NCBI RefSeq assembly: GCF_000237925.1
Contig: NC_031496.1
Location: 15,816,571 to 15,880,570 of the forward strand
Reading direction: 5' to 3'
DNA from: Schistosoma mansoni
Taxonomy: Eukaryota > Platyhelminthes > Trematoda > Strigeidida > Schistosomatidae
DNA length: 64,000 bases
Under the pieces are notes generated by a model. The model made no database searches. It saw only the letters and a list, made by a program, of their open reading frames with translations, and was not told where the DNA came from. The position numbers and the translations under genes are program-made. Shown here in pieces: positions 1 to 11,700 of the stretch; the first letter of the stretch is position 1, and each line of letters starts with the position of its first letter.

Positions 1-892
1 TTCTGATAACTGACGTTTAAACTAAAATAAAAGACAAATTGAGGAAAATAGAAGAAAATATCAAAAACCTTTTCATACAGATTTCTCTAGATAACTCCTT
101 TAATGAGCTGATATCGTTAGAAAAACTACTAAAAATTGTGCATCATTGAAGAGTGTCTAAACCAAAGATTTACTGATCTTATGATTAAAACGATATTTTG
201 AATTCGCTCGACTGGAATGAAATAATTTACATCAATTGATGTATCCCGATTGCCCATAATCAACCATCAAAGTTTGGTATCCTTAATTTCAGCTGTTACA
301 TATCTCTAACTCAGATGCATTTTAAAAAACAAAGATTAGTAAATATCCATCACTATCTATTTGCTGATTTATTTAAAGGAATGAATAAGTAACGAATAAC
401 GGGAATAGGTTGAGCTCTTATGAGTTTATCGGAAAGTTCTGACTATTGATTGATAGCTACAATATATTATAAACTGAACCATAGTGATAAATAGTGACCA
501 CTAGTTTGAACCTAATATTTGGGCTTTCTGAGTTCAGTTATATATTTCATGCACTAGTTTTAACAAGAAATCAAATGGCAGTATTTCTCAAGAAAATTAC
601 AATACAAACAATTATATCTAACATCAACTGAAGTGACAGCGCTACCTGGTGTTATTACAGTAACTTTAAATGAAACACTGAAATTCTTATACAAGAACTT
701 TTGTCTACATTAGAACGAACAGTTTCACAGTATTCAGGTGTCAAGTTGAAAAAGCTTGGACCAGAATGCCAGACGAAACATTGGATTTACTTCAAATTCA
801 TTCTCTGAGATTTTACAAATAAATTATTCTTATTTAATGACTAAAATTCTTATTTTATTATCCATCATCAAAAAATCTAACACTTCAGTTTG

Positions 893-1062
893 TTATAAGC
901 AAAGATGGATAGTGGCTGGCAGTGTAATCCGTCCTATTTGGGACTCGTCAGCTGGATGTACCTGTACCTCAGAGTTGATGTTCACTCTGGGACTCAAACC
1001 CAGTACCTCTCGCTTCATACGCCATCGCGTGATCCACTCAGCTACTGAGTCTTGATAGCCAC
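893..1062 (-). mobile_element. Sm-alpha-like tRNA-derived SINE, degenerate hammerhead
   Basis: Read on the minus strand it has a tRNA-like head (box-A-like AGCTGAGTGG, box-B-like GGGTTTGAGTCCC), then CATCCAG, CTGACGA, GTCC, CAAATA, GGAC as in the schistosome Sm-alpha hammerhead. The expected GAAA and stem III after GGAC are missing, so self-cleavage is unlikely. The element ends CCATCTTTGCTTATAA, shared with the copy at 52.6-52.8 kb. Confidence 0.75.
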
Positions 1063-1290
1063 TCGCTTGTGCAATAGGGTGAAGTTTGAATTTACTTGGT
1101 ATGTTTGTTTGAATTTTTCCATTGATTTTTAGGACTGCAATTGATCCATCTTTGCTTATAATGCTTGTGAATTAAGGCATTATCGAGGCAATACGCACAG
1201 TATGCACATATTCCAATTAGAGACTGACCAGTTGCAGTCCTAAACATCAATGGGAAGATTCAAACAAACAATACCAAGTAAACTTCAATT
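1063..1290. repeat. Fold-back repeat attached to the SINE
   Basis: Two inverted arms, about 1081-1155 and 1212-1290, share motifs such as TTTTTAGGACTGCAATTGAT against AGTTGCAGTCCTAAACATCA and the AAACAAAC segments. They enclose about 55 bp. A related fold-back sits next to the SINE copy at 52.6 kb in the same relative order, so fold-back and SINE may spread as one unit. Confidence 0.65.
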
Positions 1291-1512
1291 TATCGTTACT
1301 GATGAATGAAGATTGATCAATTTCAAATATGTCATTTGTACAATGTAATTACCATACCATACAATTTAATACTGATATAAATAATATGGTGCTATTGCAA
1401 ATTAAGGGAAACATTAGGTTTAAAAAATTGATTTTTTATGTTGAAATTGTTTCACCTTTATTAAAAACAGTAGAAAAAAGAAAATACTAAGATATAAGAT
1501 CTTAATTGAAAC

Positions 1513-2016
1513 TGTTATATCTTGTGGAGATTCATGGATGGTAACTTTGAGGACTATTTATGGACCAATACTATGTGTATATTTTTATTGTATAATTATT
1601 AACTAACTAAACTATTCATATCCATATCTCTCTTATTATAAGCTTTGTTTTGACCTATGAACTATGACTATACGATTTACCATTCTTGAGTTATCCTCAG
1701 TCTACTAATTACTGTCCCCCACATTCACAGCCACATTTGGCTAAATCTTGTACAAATGTTATTTTCTATTTTATGGTACGATGTGGTCAGTTTGTTTGGT
1801 ATATAAACCCAGTGTGTTTGAGAATAATGATTCATATTGCAGAGGCTGTCATTGGTGTTGTGGACCTAACTGGCTGGGCCAGGCAGAAAGCAGGACTGAT
1901 AAGTACTCAAGACTGCTCATACAGCTTTTGTGTATCGTAGCTCTGATCGACAATTTGCTCTTCTCTGATTGGCGGGGATCATACAGGGCACGCATACTCA
2001 CACAATCGATATAACA
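1513..2016. mobile_element. Solo LTR of an LTR retrotransposon
   Basis: 504 bp beginning TGTTAT and ending ATAACA (inverted termini), flanked on both sides by the perfect 5-bp repeat GAAAC. No internal coding region is attached. A diverged copy lies at 54157-54649. The short open frames inside are incidental. Family not named. A solo LTR arises by recombination between the two LTRs of a full element. Confidence 0.8.
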
Positions 2017-2101
2017 GAAACCTTATCAATACTGATATATTTGGCAATATATTTTTTTCGACAGATAAAGTTCATATAAAAACGGAACTCATGATTCTTA
2101 C

Positions 2102-2717
2102 CGCATGAAATAAACTGTCGAAATTGTGACTAGAATACATATCACATCCATTCAAATTTTCTTTAAGTTTCAAATCTTCTTCATATTTTGTCCTTTCCTT
2201 CTGGTTATTTACAGGAAACGGATTGAATGATGAAGGCTCTATTTTTGAAGGTTTATCAAACGAGGGCACTTTTGCTGTAAAACTTATGTCACTGCCTAGT
2301 TTATCGAAATAACTTCGTCTTAATTGGGGAATGGACTGATTCCGAACAATGACTGATTCACATTGCCCTCTATCGTCTGATTCTTCTGAACCGTTATGAT
2401 TACATAATTCATTGGCCAAGGGATTCGAAGGTCGATTGTTCCGCTCGTGTGCAGACATTTGCGGTGAAACCATAGTTACTGGACTAAAATCACCATCAAA
2501 AAGGGATCCAACTCTTCTCATTGTTGAATTTGAGGAATGTGATAATATTCTAGGAGAACGCCAATCAGGAGCAAGTTCACTAGCAGTTGTATTATCTAAT
2601 GAATTTCGACCCAACAAAGCATACTCATATTCTCTTACTTTTAACCACAATGTGTATAGTTTAAGGCGTATTACACGAATTACTTCATCAGTTATCTGTC
2701 CGTTGACTATAATATCT
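2102..2717 (-). CDS. SESTD1: SESTD1 exon: final helix and long polar tail (205 aa)
   Basis: Starts after a T-rich acceptor (TTTTTTATAG) with EDIIVNGQITDEVIRVIRLK, then LYTLWLKVREYEYALLGRNS. This matches the last human helix (STAENIRDRMKLVNLKRQQ). About 160 residues of serine/asparagine/acidic low-complexity sequence follow, which the human protein as remembered lacks. It ends at CATGCG|GTAAGA in phase 0, so at least one more 3' exon should exist; none was recognised between position 1 and 2100. Confidence 0.75.
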
Positions 2718-5700
2718 CTATAAAAAAAAAAGGAAATTACTTGATAAATATCTTTGACATTTTAAAAGTTAAAGGATTAAATTGTCTTCAAGATATCGCT
2801 TGAATTCCTAGTGCTAGTAGGAAAGGTCAACAGTTCACTTGTTAATCTAGTTGAATATGTGCGCCACAGAAGATTTGTGAAGTCAATTTCAGCAATACAT
2901 TCTTGAAATTCTTAAGCTAACAAGTTATCTTGTTTTAAGCATTGAGTGAAAAAAATATTTCCATTTTCTTTTTTGATGGTAGTTTAATTAATCCTCGGTC
3001 AACTGATTGTATATTGTAACTACAACTGAAAGTGTACAGGACCATTTAAGGACACTTGATATATGTCTGGAATAATTACATAAACTTGGATTTATTAACC
3101 ATCGGGTTTTTGAAAAGATACCCTAACTCATGTAACAAACGCTGCGGGCAATGAAACAATTCAGATTTCTAATCGATCTATTGTCTCAAACAGAAAAATC
3201 AGCTAATTTATTCATTAGTCTATACTGCTCAAGGTAATTTTTCGTAAAACAAAACATCTATTTATTGACTATTAGCAACAAAAGTTTTTAGGACAGAAGA
3301 GTCGGTCAAAATTCCAAAACTTAAGAGCTCTCAGTCTGATAATTGACTGCCTTAAAGTAATAAAAATTAAGTCTTTGATATAATCTCATCTAATTAATCG
3401 GTTATTTTAGATAGGAGTAAATATAAAAATATGAAATCCTTTTTCTTCAACGCTATTTCATATCAAAGCTTCAATAAACTGGAATTACTTGGCATCAATT
3501 CATTACAGTCTTTATCCTACAAAAACTTACTCTGATAATAAGCCTTTAGGTAATTTTTCAATAAGCTGTAGACCAGTTGATTTAATACATGAGAATTCTA
3601 GCAATAATTTATCTAATTGCGCACGTTTTTGATCATTTGGAACAGGTGGACTACCTTGAGTTGATGGTGAACCACATTTACGATCAAATATTGGTGGACT
3701 TCGACTTAATTCCAAGAGATATTCTTGAACACGAGTTAGAAGCTACAAAAAGTAAATCGGATAATAGAAACTTTAGAAAACATGTAGTTTAATTCCAAAT
3801 CAATATCCCTTTTTAGAAATCAACATCATATATAACTCATTCATTATTGAGTCGATAGTGACCAGTTACGATTAACAAAGCAGATAAATTTTCATTTTCC
3901 AAATCATCTGAGGAAGGATGCAGTGAACATCAGTACATAACAAGCTAAAAACTACAGTTTTTTTAGTTTATAAGCTTTTATTTCGAAATCACTGAAAAAT
4001 AACTGACATGATAGTCTAGAGAATACATAGTATTTCAAACAAGAATCTAAGTTATTTATAGCTTGACGAAACAACAATTATATCAGTCATTTTTCAGTGC
4101 ATTATTAAGTAATTTTGTGACTTTACAACAGGAAGAGAAAATCATAAATGTTACACGTTATAAAGACGTACACAGAACTGTTGTTTCCATTTGTTGAAAT
4201 TCAAACTTATTGTTGTAGTTTGGTCCTCTGAAATGGTTAATTTAATCATGAAGCTTTTCATTTTTCTTCTGAACATTATCAACAGCACAAACTTCAGGTA
4301 AAAGTGAAGTATTCGAATTTCTCCACATATAACTTACAGCTTGTACCGTCGACCTCAATCTTGATTGATTGTTGTTGACTCTTAACTCGTCATTGTTTTA
4401 ATCTTTATTTTGATATAAGGGAAAGATAATCAAAATAAAGATCCAGACAATGACAGGTTAAGGATCAATAATATTTAATCAAGACTGAGGTCGACAGCAC
4501 AAGCTGTCAATCCTATGTGGAAAAATTCGAATACTACACTTTTACCTGACGTTTGTGCTGATGTTGTTCAGAAGAACAACAAAAGCTCCACGACCAAACC
4601 ATCCAGCTCAGAGTACGAAACTCAACGAAAATCATTCACTTGAGCTAAAAGTCTTCTACATCACCTCAAATTAATGATTTGTTATATGAAAAGTTCTGAA
4701 TATAGTTGAAGAAAATAACTCTTTATGGACTTTTGCTGCAATTATCATTCATTCTTCTTTTACCGATATAATCAAGATCCAAAAAATTTAAATCTGCATC
4801 ATCGCTTTCATTGTTGAAAGATAATCACACACACACACCTTAGGTAGTATTCATTTAATTAGGGTAATAATCTTTCAGTGCATATAAATACATAAAAATG
4901 AAGTAAACTGACGACTGTCTGGAAGCTAGTAGCTACATCATAATGAACTCCCGTTTGTTTACATACTACAACATATGCTATGTCACCATTGCTGTTTACA
5001 GAATACCTGACTGACTTTTGCTCCACACTGAAAACTCAAATCCGACTACGCTTAGTGGGAACTCATAGGCTGATGGTTAGAATATAGTTGACCCCTCCAA
5101 ATAGGTCAAATTGATATATGAATACACTAAATTATACATTGGTTTTACATACACTTGATGGTTAGTTAAGACTTATCAAACGTTGGGGAAATATACAGAG
5201 TTTTCACAAAAACCCACGCTACTGAATGAATTTCACACAGAATTAGTACAAATAATATTGTTCTAATTATACAATACACTGAAATAAATTTAATATTATA
5301 CTGAAAAAAAGTCGCATCAAAAATAGCACAAATACTACACCGAGTAATCATTGTATTGAATTAAAAACGGAAGTAATGTCGAATAAAAATTACAGCGAGT
5401 CAAAAAAAGATTAAGAACCACAAGTAATCAATAATGTAAACTTTACCATTTATATGTATACGTTACATACCATATCAGTTGTTACATAAACTTTTTTTGC
5501 AGCTTCCGTTCGTGCTTGTAATTCCAATAATCTATCAGTTAATTTTGGCCATATACGGAAAAGTCTAGTTTTACTTATTCCTATATTCCGGGGTAAGCGT
5601 CTACTATCTGCTTCGCATAATTTTCCATATGTTTCTAACAGTTGTATGCAATATGTATAGGTTGTCTTGGCATCAAATATAAAACAAAAACAAGAAACAA

Positions 5701-8700
5701 AAAAAGAGTCAAATACATACAAATAGCTGTTATTGTATAAAGAAAATTTCAGACAACCAATCTAGAGATTGAGTGTTCGTGCCCGAGACCAAAGGTCCTG
5801 GGTTCAAGGCCTTTGGTGTGAGATCGTGGATGCGCACTGCTGAGGAGCCCCATACCAGGACGAAACGGCCGTCTAGTGCTTCCAGGTTTTTAATGGTGAT
5901 CTAGCTTACATTGATTCATGAATTCAACGATTAAACTCACTAATAATTAATTTTCAGACTCCGAAGTATCTTTTCACTTATTTCCGGTACTAGAGAAATT
6001 ACTGAATAACAATAATACACTACGCACAAAAAATAATAGGAAATTTGCGCAATAATTAATACAGTAAATTATTAGATTTGTAGTCGCACTTAGCATTGTA
6101 ACTGAAGGCTAATAGATTCATCCTTCTAGACTAAACATTTTCGTTAATTTAGAAATAGTTTTTACCTAATCCCTTATAACTTATTCGTTTGTGTGATATG
6201 CTAGTTATCGAAAATGTACATATTACACTTGGTCTTGAAAGTGGTTTAGACAGAAATGATTCATAGATTAATGGAGTAGCTAATAATCTCTCGTTGTCTC
6301 TCAAACCTGCCTATTTTGACTTCCCCTCTTACTGACTATTAAGTTCCTGAACCACGCGGTACTATAACTATCAAAAAATTTGAAATAAGGTAAGGCAATA
6401 AGAATAAACGCCTGCGTTATAATTTAGTGATCAGAATTTGAATACTAGTTTATCTCTCTGGATAAATGAATATTGTATCGGCTACAAAAAATCACAATTT
6501 TCCTTATTTAATGTTTTTCAACTAAAAATCAACAATACAACTTGAATAGTCTATGTAGAAAACGCTTAGCTTTACCTTTGAGTTCCTTGGACTCAGATCA
6601 CAAACTAATAATTCCCTCAGCTTTACTTAAACACCATCATAATGAACAGTAATAAACAAGATGACGCAGATTAACTGTAAATTCACTCTAAAGACATCGT
6701 ATTCAAGATACTAATACTTTGTTGAACTCCAAACAGACTATTGAAAATGAGACTATGCTGAAACTTTAGCTGGTCAATAACTTAACGTCAAATGAAAAAC
6801 TCTTATGGTGTTTCAAAACGTTTAGTCAAAAAATTGTCTAATAAATTACCAAATGTTTTAAATAAGTGTTTTACAACAGTGTTATTACGTCACTGATTCT
6901 TAAAAACGACAATGAAATAAAGGGATATCCAAGGATTTCATCAATATCATATATTCAAACTTTTCGAACGAAAGAAACTCGGCATAGGAATAGGATTTCC
7001 AAATAACAATCAACTAAAGTGAGGACAATTACAACACATTCATTACGGTATACGTTTCACCAACAAGTGATTGTCAACATTCATGGATATACCAGGACGT
7101 TAGTGCTTTATCATTGTTTGAAAAGAAAAACACACGAGCTAAACATAAATATGTTTACTGTATCATCTGTAAATACCTAAATATGAAATGTATTAATGAG
7201 GTCGTAGAACAGTGAGTAACAGTTGTGATTTTAACTTATTCAATATAAAACAGTTTTTCATAAAGTGAACACACAGTTGGAAACAGTTTCAAGTTTGCAT
7301 CCGAAAAACAACAATGTACGTTAGCATTAATTAGTCATATAAAATAAAATCATCCGTTAATGAAAAGGATATTATGTTTTGGTTCAAAAACAGATAAATT
7401 GTTACATTATTCTATAAATAACAGTTACTCAGTCTGAAAAGGAAAAGACATCTGGAAGAATAAACGCTTGTTTATAATTAGAAATAAGACATCAGGTATA
7501 GAGTGACGACAAAAATATTACAATAAGACAATTTTGCAGACAGACTGAGATTCAGGTACACGAATTTATTTATATAAACACAATAAATCTCTAAAAACAA
7601 GTGAATGAAAGTAAAAAGGATGACAATGATGGTAAAAGCTGTTCAGTCAAGAAGAACCAAACAAGGAAGAAGTCTTCCAGTTACAAAAGTCCATCTCACT
7701 TTCATGAACAATGTAAAAGAAAATTACAACAGGGTCGCCAATAACCTACATTCTGGATTATGTCTAATAACGTCTCAAGCCACTATGTTGTATTATCTAT
7801 AGGATCCCAACAAGGAACTCGTGACGCATCAATCGATGACAGTTCTGCAAATCTTTTTTCCATGCCACAACACCATGTCACACACTGACCACCACTCCAC
7901 TTGTTCCAATCATTCCCAGCGTTGGTATATAAAATGCATCATGTCGAATCCTCTGATACGAAATCCAAAGTACATATCGAGACCACCGATGTCAGTGTTT
8001 AGATATGGTGATATCAATTGAATTATCACCATTTTATCCAAACACATGGCGAAGCTATGTGATACTAACATGATGTTCTTACTGAATATCAGCAATCTAT
8101 TCGAGTCAGTGGCTCAGTGGCCGAGTGGATAACGCGATGGCATTTGAAGCGAAGTTTACTGAGTTCGAGTCTCAGAGTGAACATTAACTCTGAGATGCAG
8201 GTACATCCAGCTGACGAGTCCCAAATAGGACAAAACGCGCATCCTGGATTCCACTGCTAGCCACTATCCTATTCGAGTCAACGATGATAAAATTTAGAGA
8301 GTAGCCTAGCATCCTCATCTCGGAAAAGCCAGGTTTCACATGCATAGAGCAAACCTCTCAAATTTAAATAGTTTAACAACATGTTATTTATTTGTAAACA
8401 GTTTGTTCACAGAATCTAGAGTTTATTAATTTGTAATTAAGCAACATATTTAAATAATACAATGTTAATAATCGAATATTTCTCTACGAATTAAAGGTGT
8501 GGTGTGGGTTACTTTTATCCACATGAATAGTATATGGCGATGGTCAGGCATAGAATGTATTTTGGCAGAAGATCGATAAGGAAAGAACAGAAACGAAGCG
8601 CAATCGGTACGAAAATGTATGAACAATGAAATCAGAGAAGATGGACTGATATTTACAGAAGGAACAGTGAAGATTGAGACAATTGATTGTTATTTTGCAA

Positions 8701-11700
8701 ATTAACTGGTTACCAGATTTTAGTGAGATAGTATGTAATTTGTGCTTAAATACATTCGATTGTACCCACTCGTGTTCTGTTCATTATAAATCTACTTTAC
8801 CTTGAAACATATTGCAGACAGTGTGTTAATACGTATGCATAAATGAAGTTGTTTACAATGCGAATTCATCTATGTAAATTTTATATAAAATGTAAATGCT
8901 TATTTCTACTTACTAGACTTATTCATTTACCCTCAATTTGAAGTTTACGTGAGTATGTATACATAGTTATTCACGTGTTAGTTGATTTGCATGAGTGAAA
9001 TTAATTTTGTTAAATAATTTTGCTGAATGTTTACTGTGAATACAAAAACTTTTAGAAACATATTTATATTAAAAAGATTGTATTCTGTGCCACCTCTCTA
9101 AGTTTTATAATGTGATGTTGGATGACATTCGTGATCTATGAACTGATTTGAAAGAAGTTATTTTTAGTATATATATGAAACCGATTTCGGAATAAACCTC
9201 TGCAAATTTTCTTACCGATAAATGTTATTGGCAGACTATCTTATCGAACAACTTGACATCAAAAAATGTTAATGTGATCTATTTAACTATCAGCAAACTA
9301 CTGACACTTGTAAAGATTAAAAGGTTTGGTTACATTTGAATATTCTTTTCATAACGTTTTCAAATAATCATCGTTGTCTCCAAAGGATTGCTGATATTCA
9401 GTAAGAACATCATGTTAGTATCACATAGCTTCGCCATGTGTTTGGATAAAATGGTGATAATTCAATTGATATCACCATATCTAAACACTGACATCGGTGG
9501 TCTCGATATGTACTTTGGATTTCGTATCAGAGGATTCGACATGATGCATTTTATATACCAACGCTGGGAATGATTGGAACAAGTGGAGTGGTGGTCAGTG
9601 TGTGACATGGTGTTGTGGCATGGAAAAAAGATTTGCAGAACTGTCATCGATTGATGCGTCACGAGTTCCTTGTTGGGATCCTATAGATAATACAACATAG
9701 TGGCTTGAGACGTTATTAGACATAATCCAGAATGTAGGTTATTGGCGACCCTGTTGTAATTTTCTTTTACATTGTTCATGAAAGTGAGATGGACTTTTGT
9801 AACTGGAAGACTTCTTCCTTGTTTGGTTCTTCTTGACTGAACAGCTTTTATCATTATTATTACTTTTTGTACTCTTATACATTAGTGTTTATTCATCCCT
9901 GTTTTTAAAGTGGGCTCTTGTTCATTGTTTATCTCATCATAATCTCATTTTTATTATTTGATATATATATATTTATATATTTAAGACGCTTTCTTTTCAA
10001 TACTTAAGTATGTAGATAAATGAGTAAATGGTGCATGATTTCTTCAAATTAAAATATGAGGTCATTTGACTTCGTGATAGGAAATCTCGATTCTTTTATT
10101 TAAGGCAGTCTAAAATTATAAATCCTTTATTGTTTGAGGATCTGATTACTTAGTTCGAAAAGAAACTAACCTCGCTTGGTAGCTAATATGAATAAGTACG
10201 TACTGGTCTATGACCCTCATTTTCATGACAGTGGAACACAACAGTTATTAATTATAACGGAATCGGTATTTTATAATTGTCAAATCTTGAAATTTATTTG
10301 GCAGAATTTTCGCATGACAACCTCAAAGACATTTGTTCTAAATCCTGTTTCTCTCAGAGTACAATAAGTGACCGTATGTCAGTAGTTATCCACATAATTA
10401 AATAAACCTGAAATTATTTTATCCCTGATGAAAGATTACTGCAAATATACATTTTCGTTTATTTCAGCTAAACTACCCTATTTATAATCACAATGAGAAC
10501 ATATTACAGATATTGGATTATAAGTGAAGTAAAAAGATAATAATGTATTGCAAATTATGGTGAAATGCAAAATCACTGAGTGAATTCAGTTTAAAAGTGT
10601 AAATTGTGTTGATAACTGTCAATAATTGCCTATTATGATGTACAAACCTATTGAAGGAACAATATCGGTTAAGGAACTTTAACAAAGTCGATATTTTGAC
10701 GTTTCAGCAATTTATAAAGCTGATAACTGTTTGATTACATCATATGTTCAAAGTCAGTCAAGGCTTTCAAGCTAATAAAAATCTGTTGATGAAAATGTTG
10801 GAGGTCATTTTTGCAAAGAGTAAACCCTCGGTTTTTTTTTATCTATATTTAATATTAACATTGTTGGCTTACAAGTTTTATTTTGTTAATTTAATTTCTA
10901 CCCCTGTTATCTGTCCGTATACTGTTATGAAGTGTACTAACCTAATTTGATGCAATATTGCTTCAAGTTTAACAACATAACAATTAATCAAACAGCTTCT
11001 TATTGTTTGGGACATGAATAAAACGAGTTACATCTCTCATGAATAAGAAAATAAATGTCTAATAAACAGAAGTGAATAGAAAATGATTAGCTCTTGGCAG
11101 AATATACGTTGTTATATAAAGCATACCACAACTAAGTTTAAAACTAACATAATGGTTAACCTACATTTTTGACAAAGAATCGGATGAGATCACCCCCACT
11201 ATTTTCATTCTAACTGGTGCAATACATCTGACAATTTTAGACAATTCATCTATTTTGTTGTTAGGCGATTTCTGCTTACTGGAGAGTAATTTGCATCAAA
11301 GATTTCATTTCAGGCTCTAATGTTAACTATTTTAGTTTTTTCTTTCTGTCATTTCAGTTCGTGCTACGCAGGCATGTTAAAAATAAACATTTAAACATAA
11401 CTATAGACACTTGGATTAAAATCTGTGCTGAAAATTACACTCTAATAAACAAAGTTCATAGGCCAAATGAACGGGAAACAACGGCCGAAATTCGCTATAT
11501 CCAATAAACTTATTGAACATTGGAAACCTTGCGGATAATCTTAGTCAGAGAGAGCTTCATTTAACCACGTGAAAATTGACGCTCATTAATTGCTATATTG
11601 ATCTAGTTTTACCATTTTGTGTTTTTTAAGTCTATGTCAATTCTCTAACATGAAGGATGTAAACCTTATTCCTTTCTATATAGAATGTTAGTTTTTTGAA

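Noticed and set aside
2412-2723. 103-codon plus-strand frame opposite the SESTD1 tail exon
   Set aside because: Antisense shadow of a well-supported minus exon.
8109-8180. True tRNA genes at the tRNA-like heads (also 46.87, 52.62, 57.59 and 61.70 kb)
   Set aside because: Boxes A and B are present but the cloverleaf stems do not pair properly and each head runs directly into a hammerhead SINE body.
7821-9662. Short open frames occurring twice in mirror positions (7821-8021 and 9462-9662; 7910-8095 and 9388-9573) as duplicated genes
   Set aside because: They lie wholly in the two arms of the palindrome, overlap each other on opposite strands, and have no recognisable domain. The identity comes from the inverted duplication.
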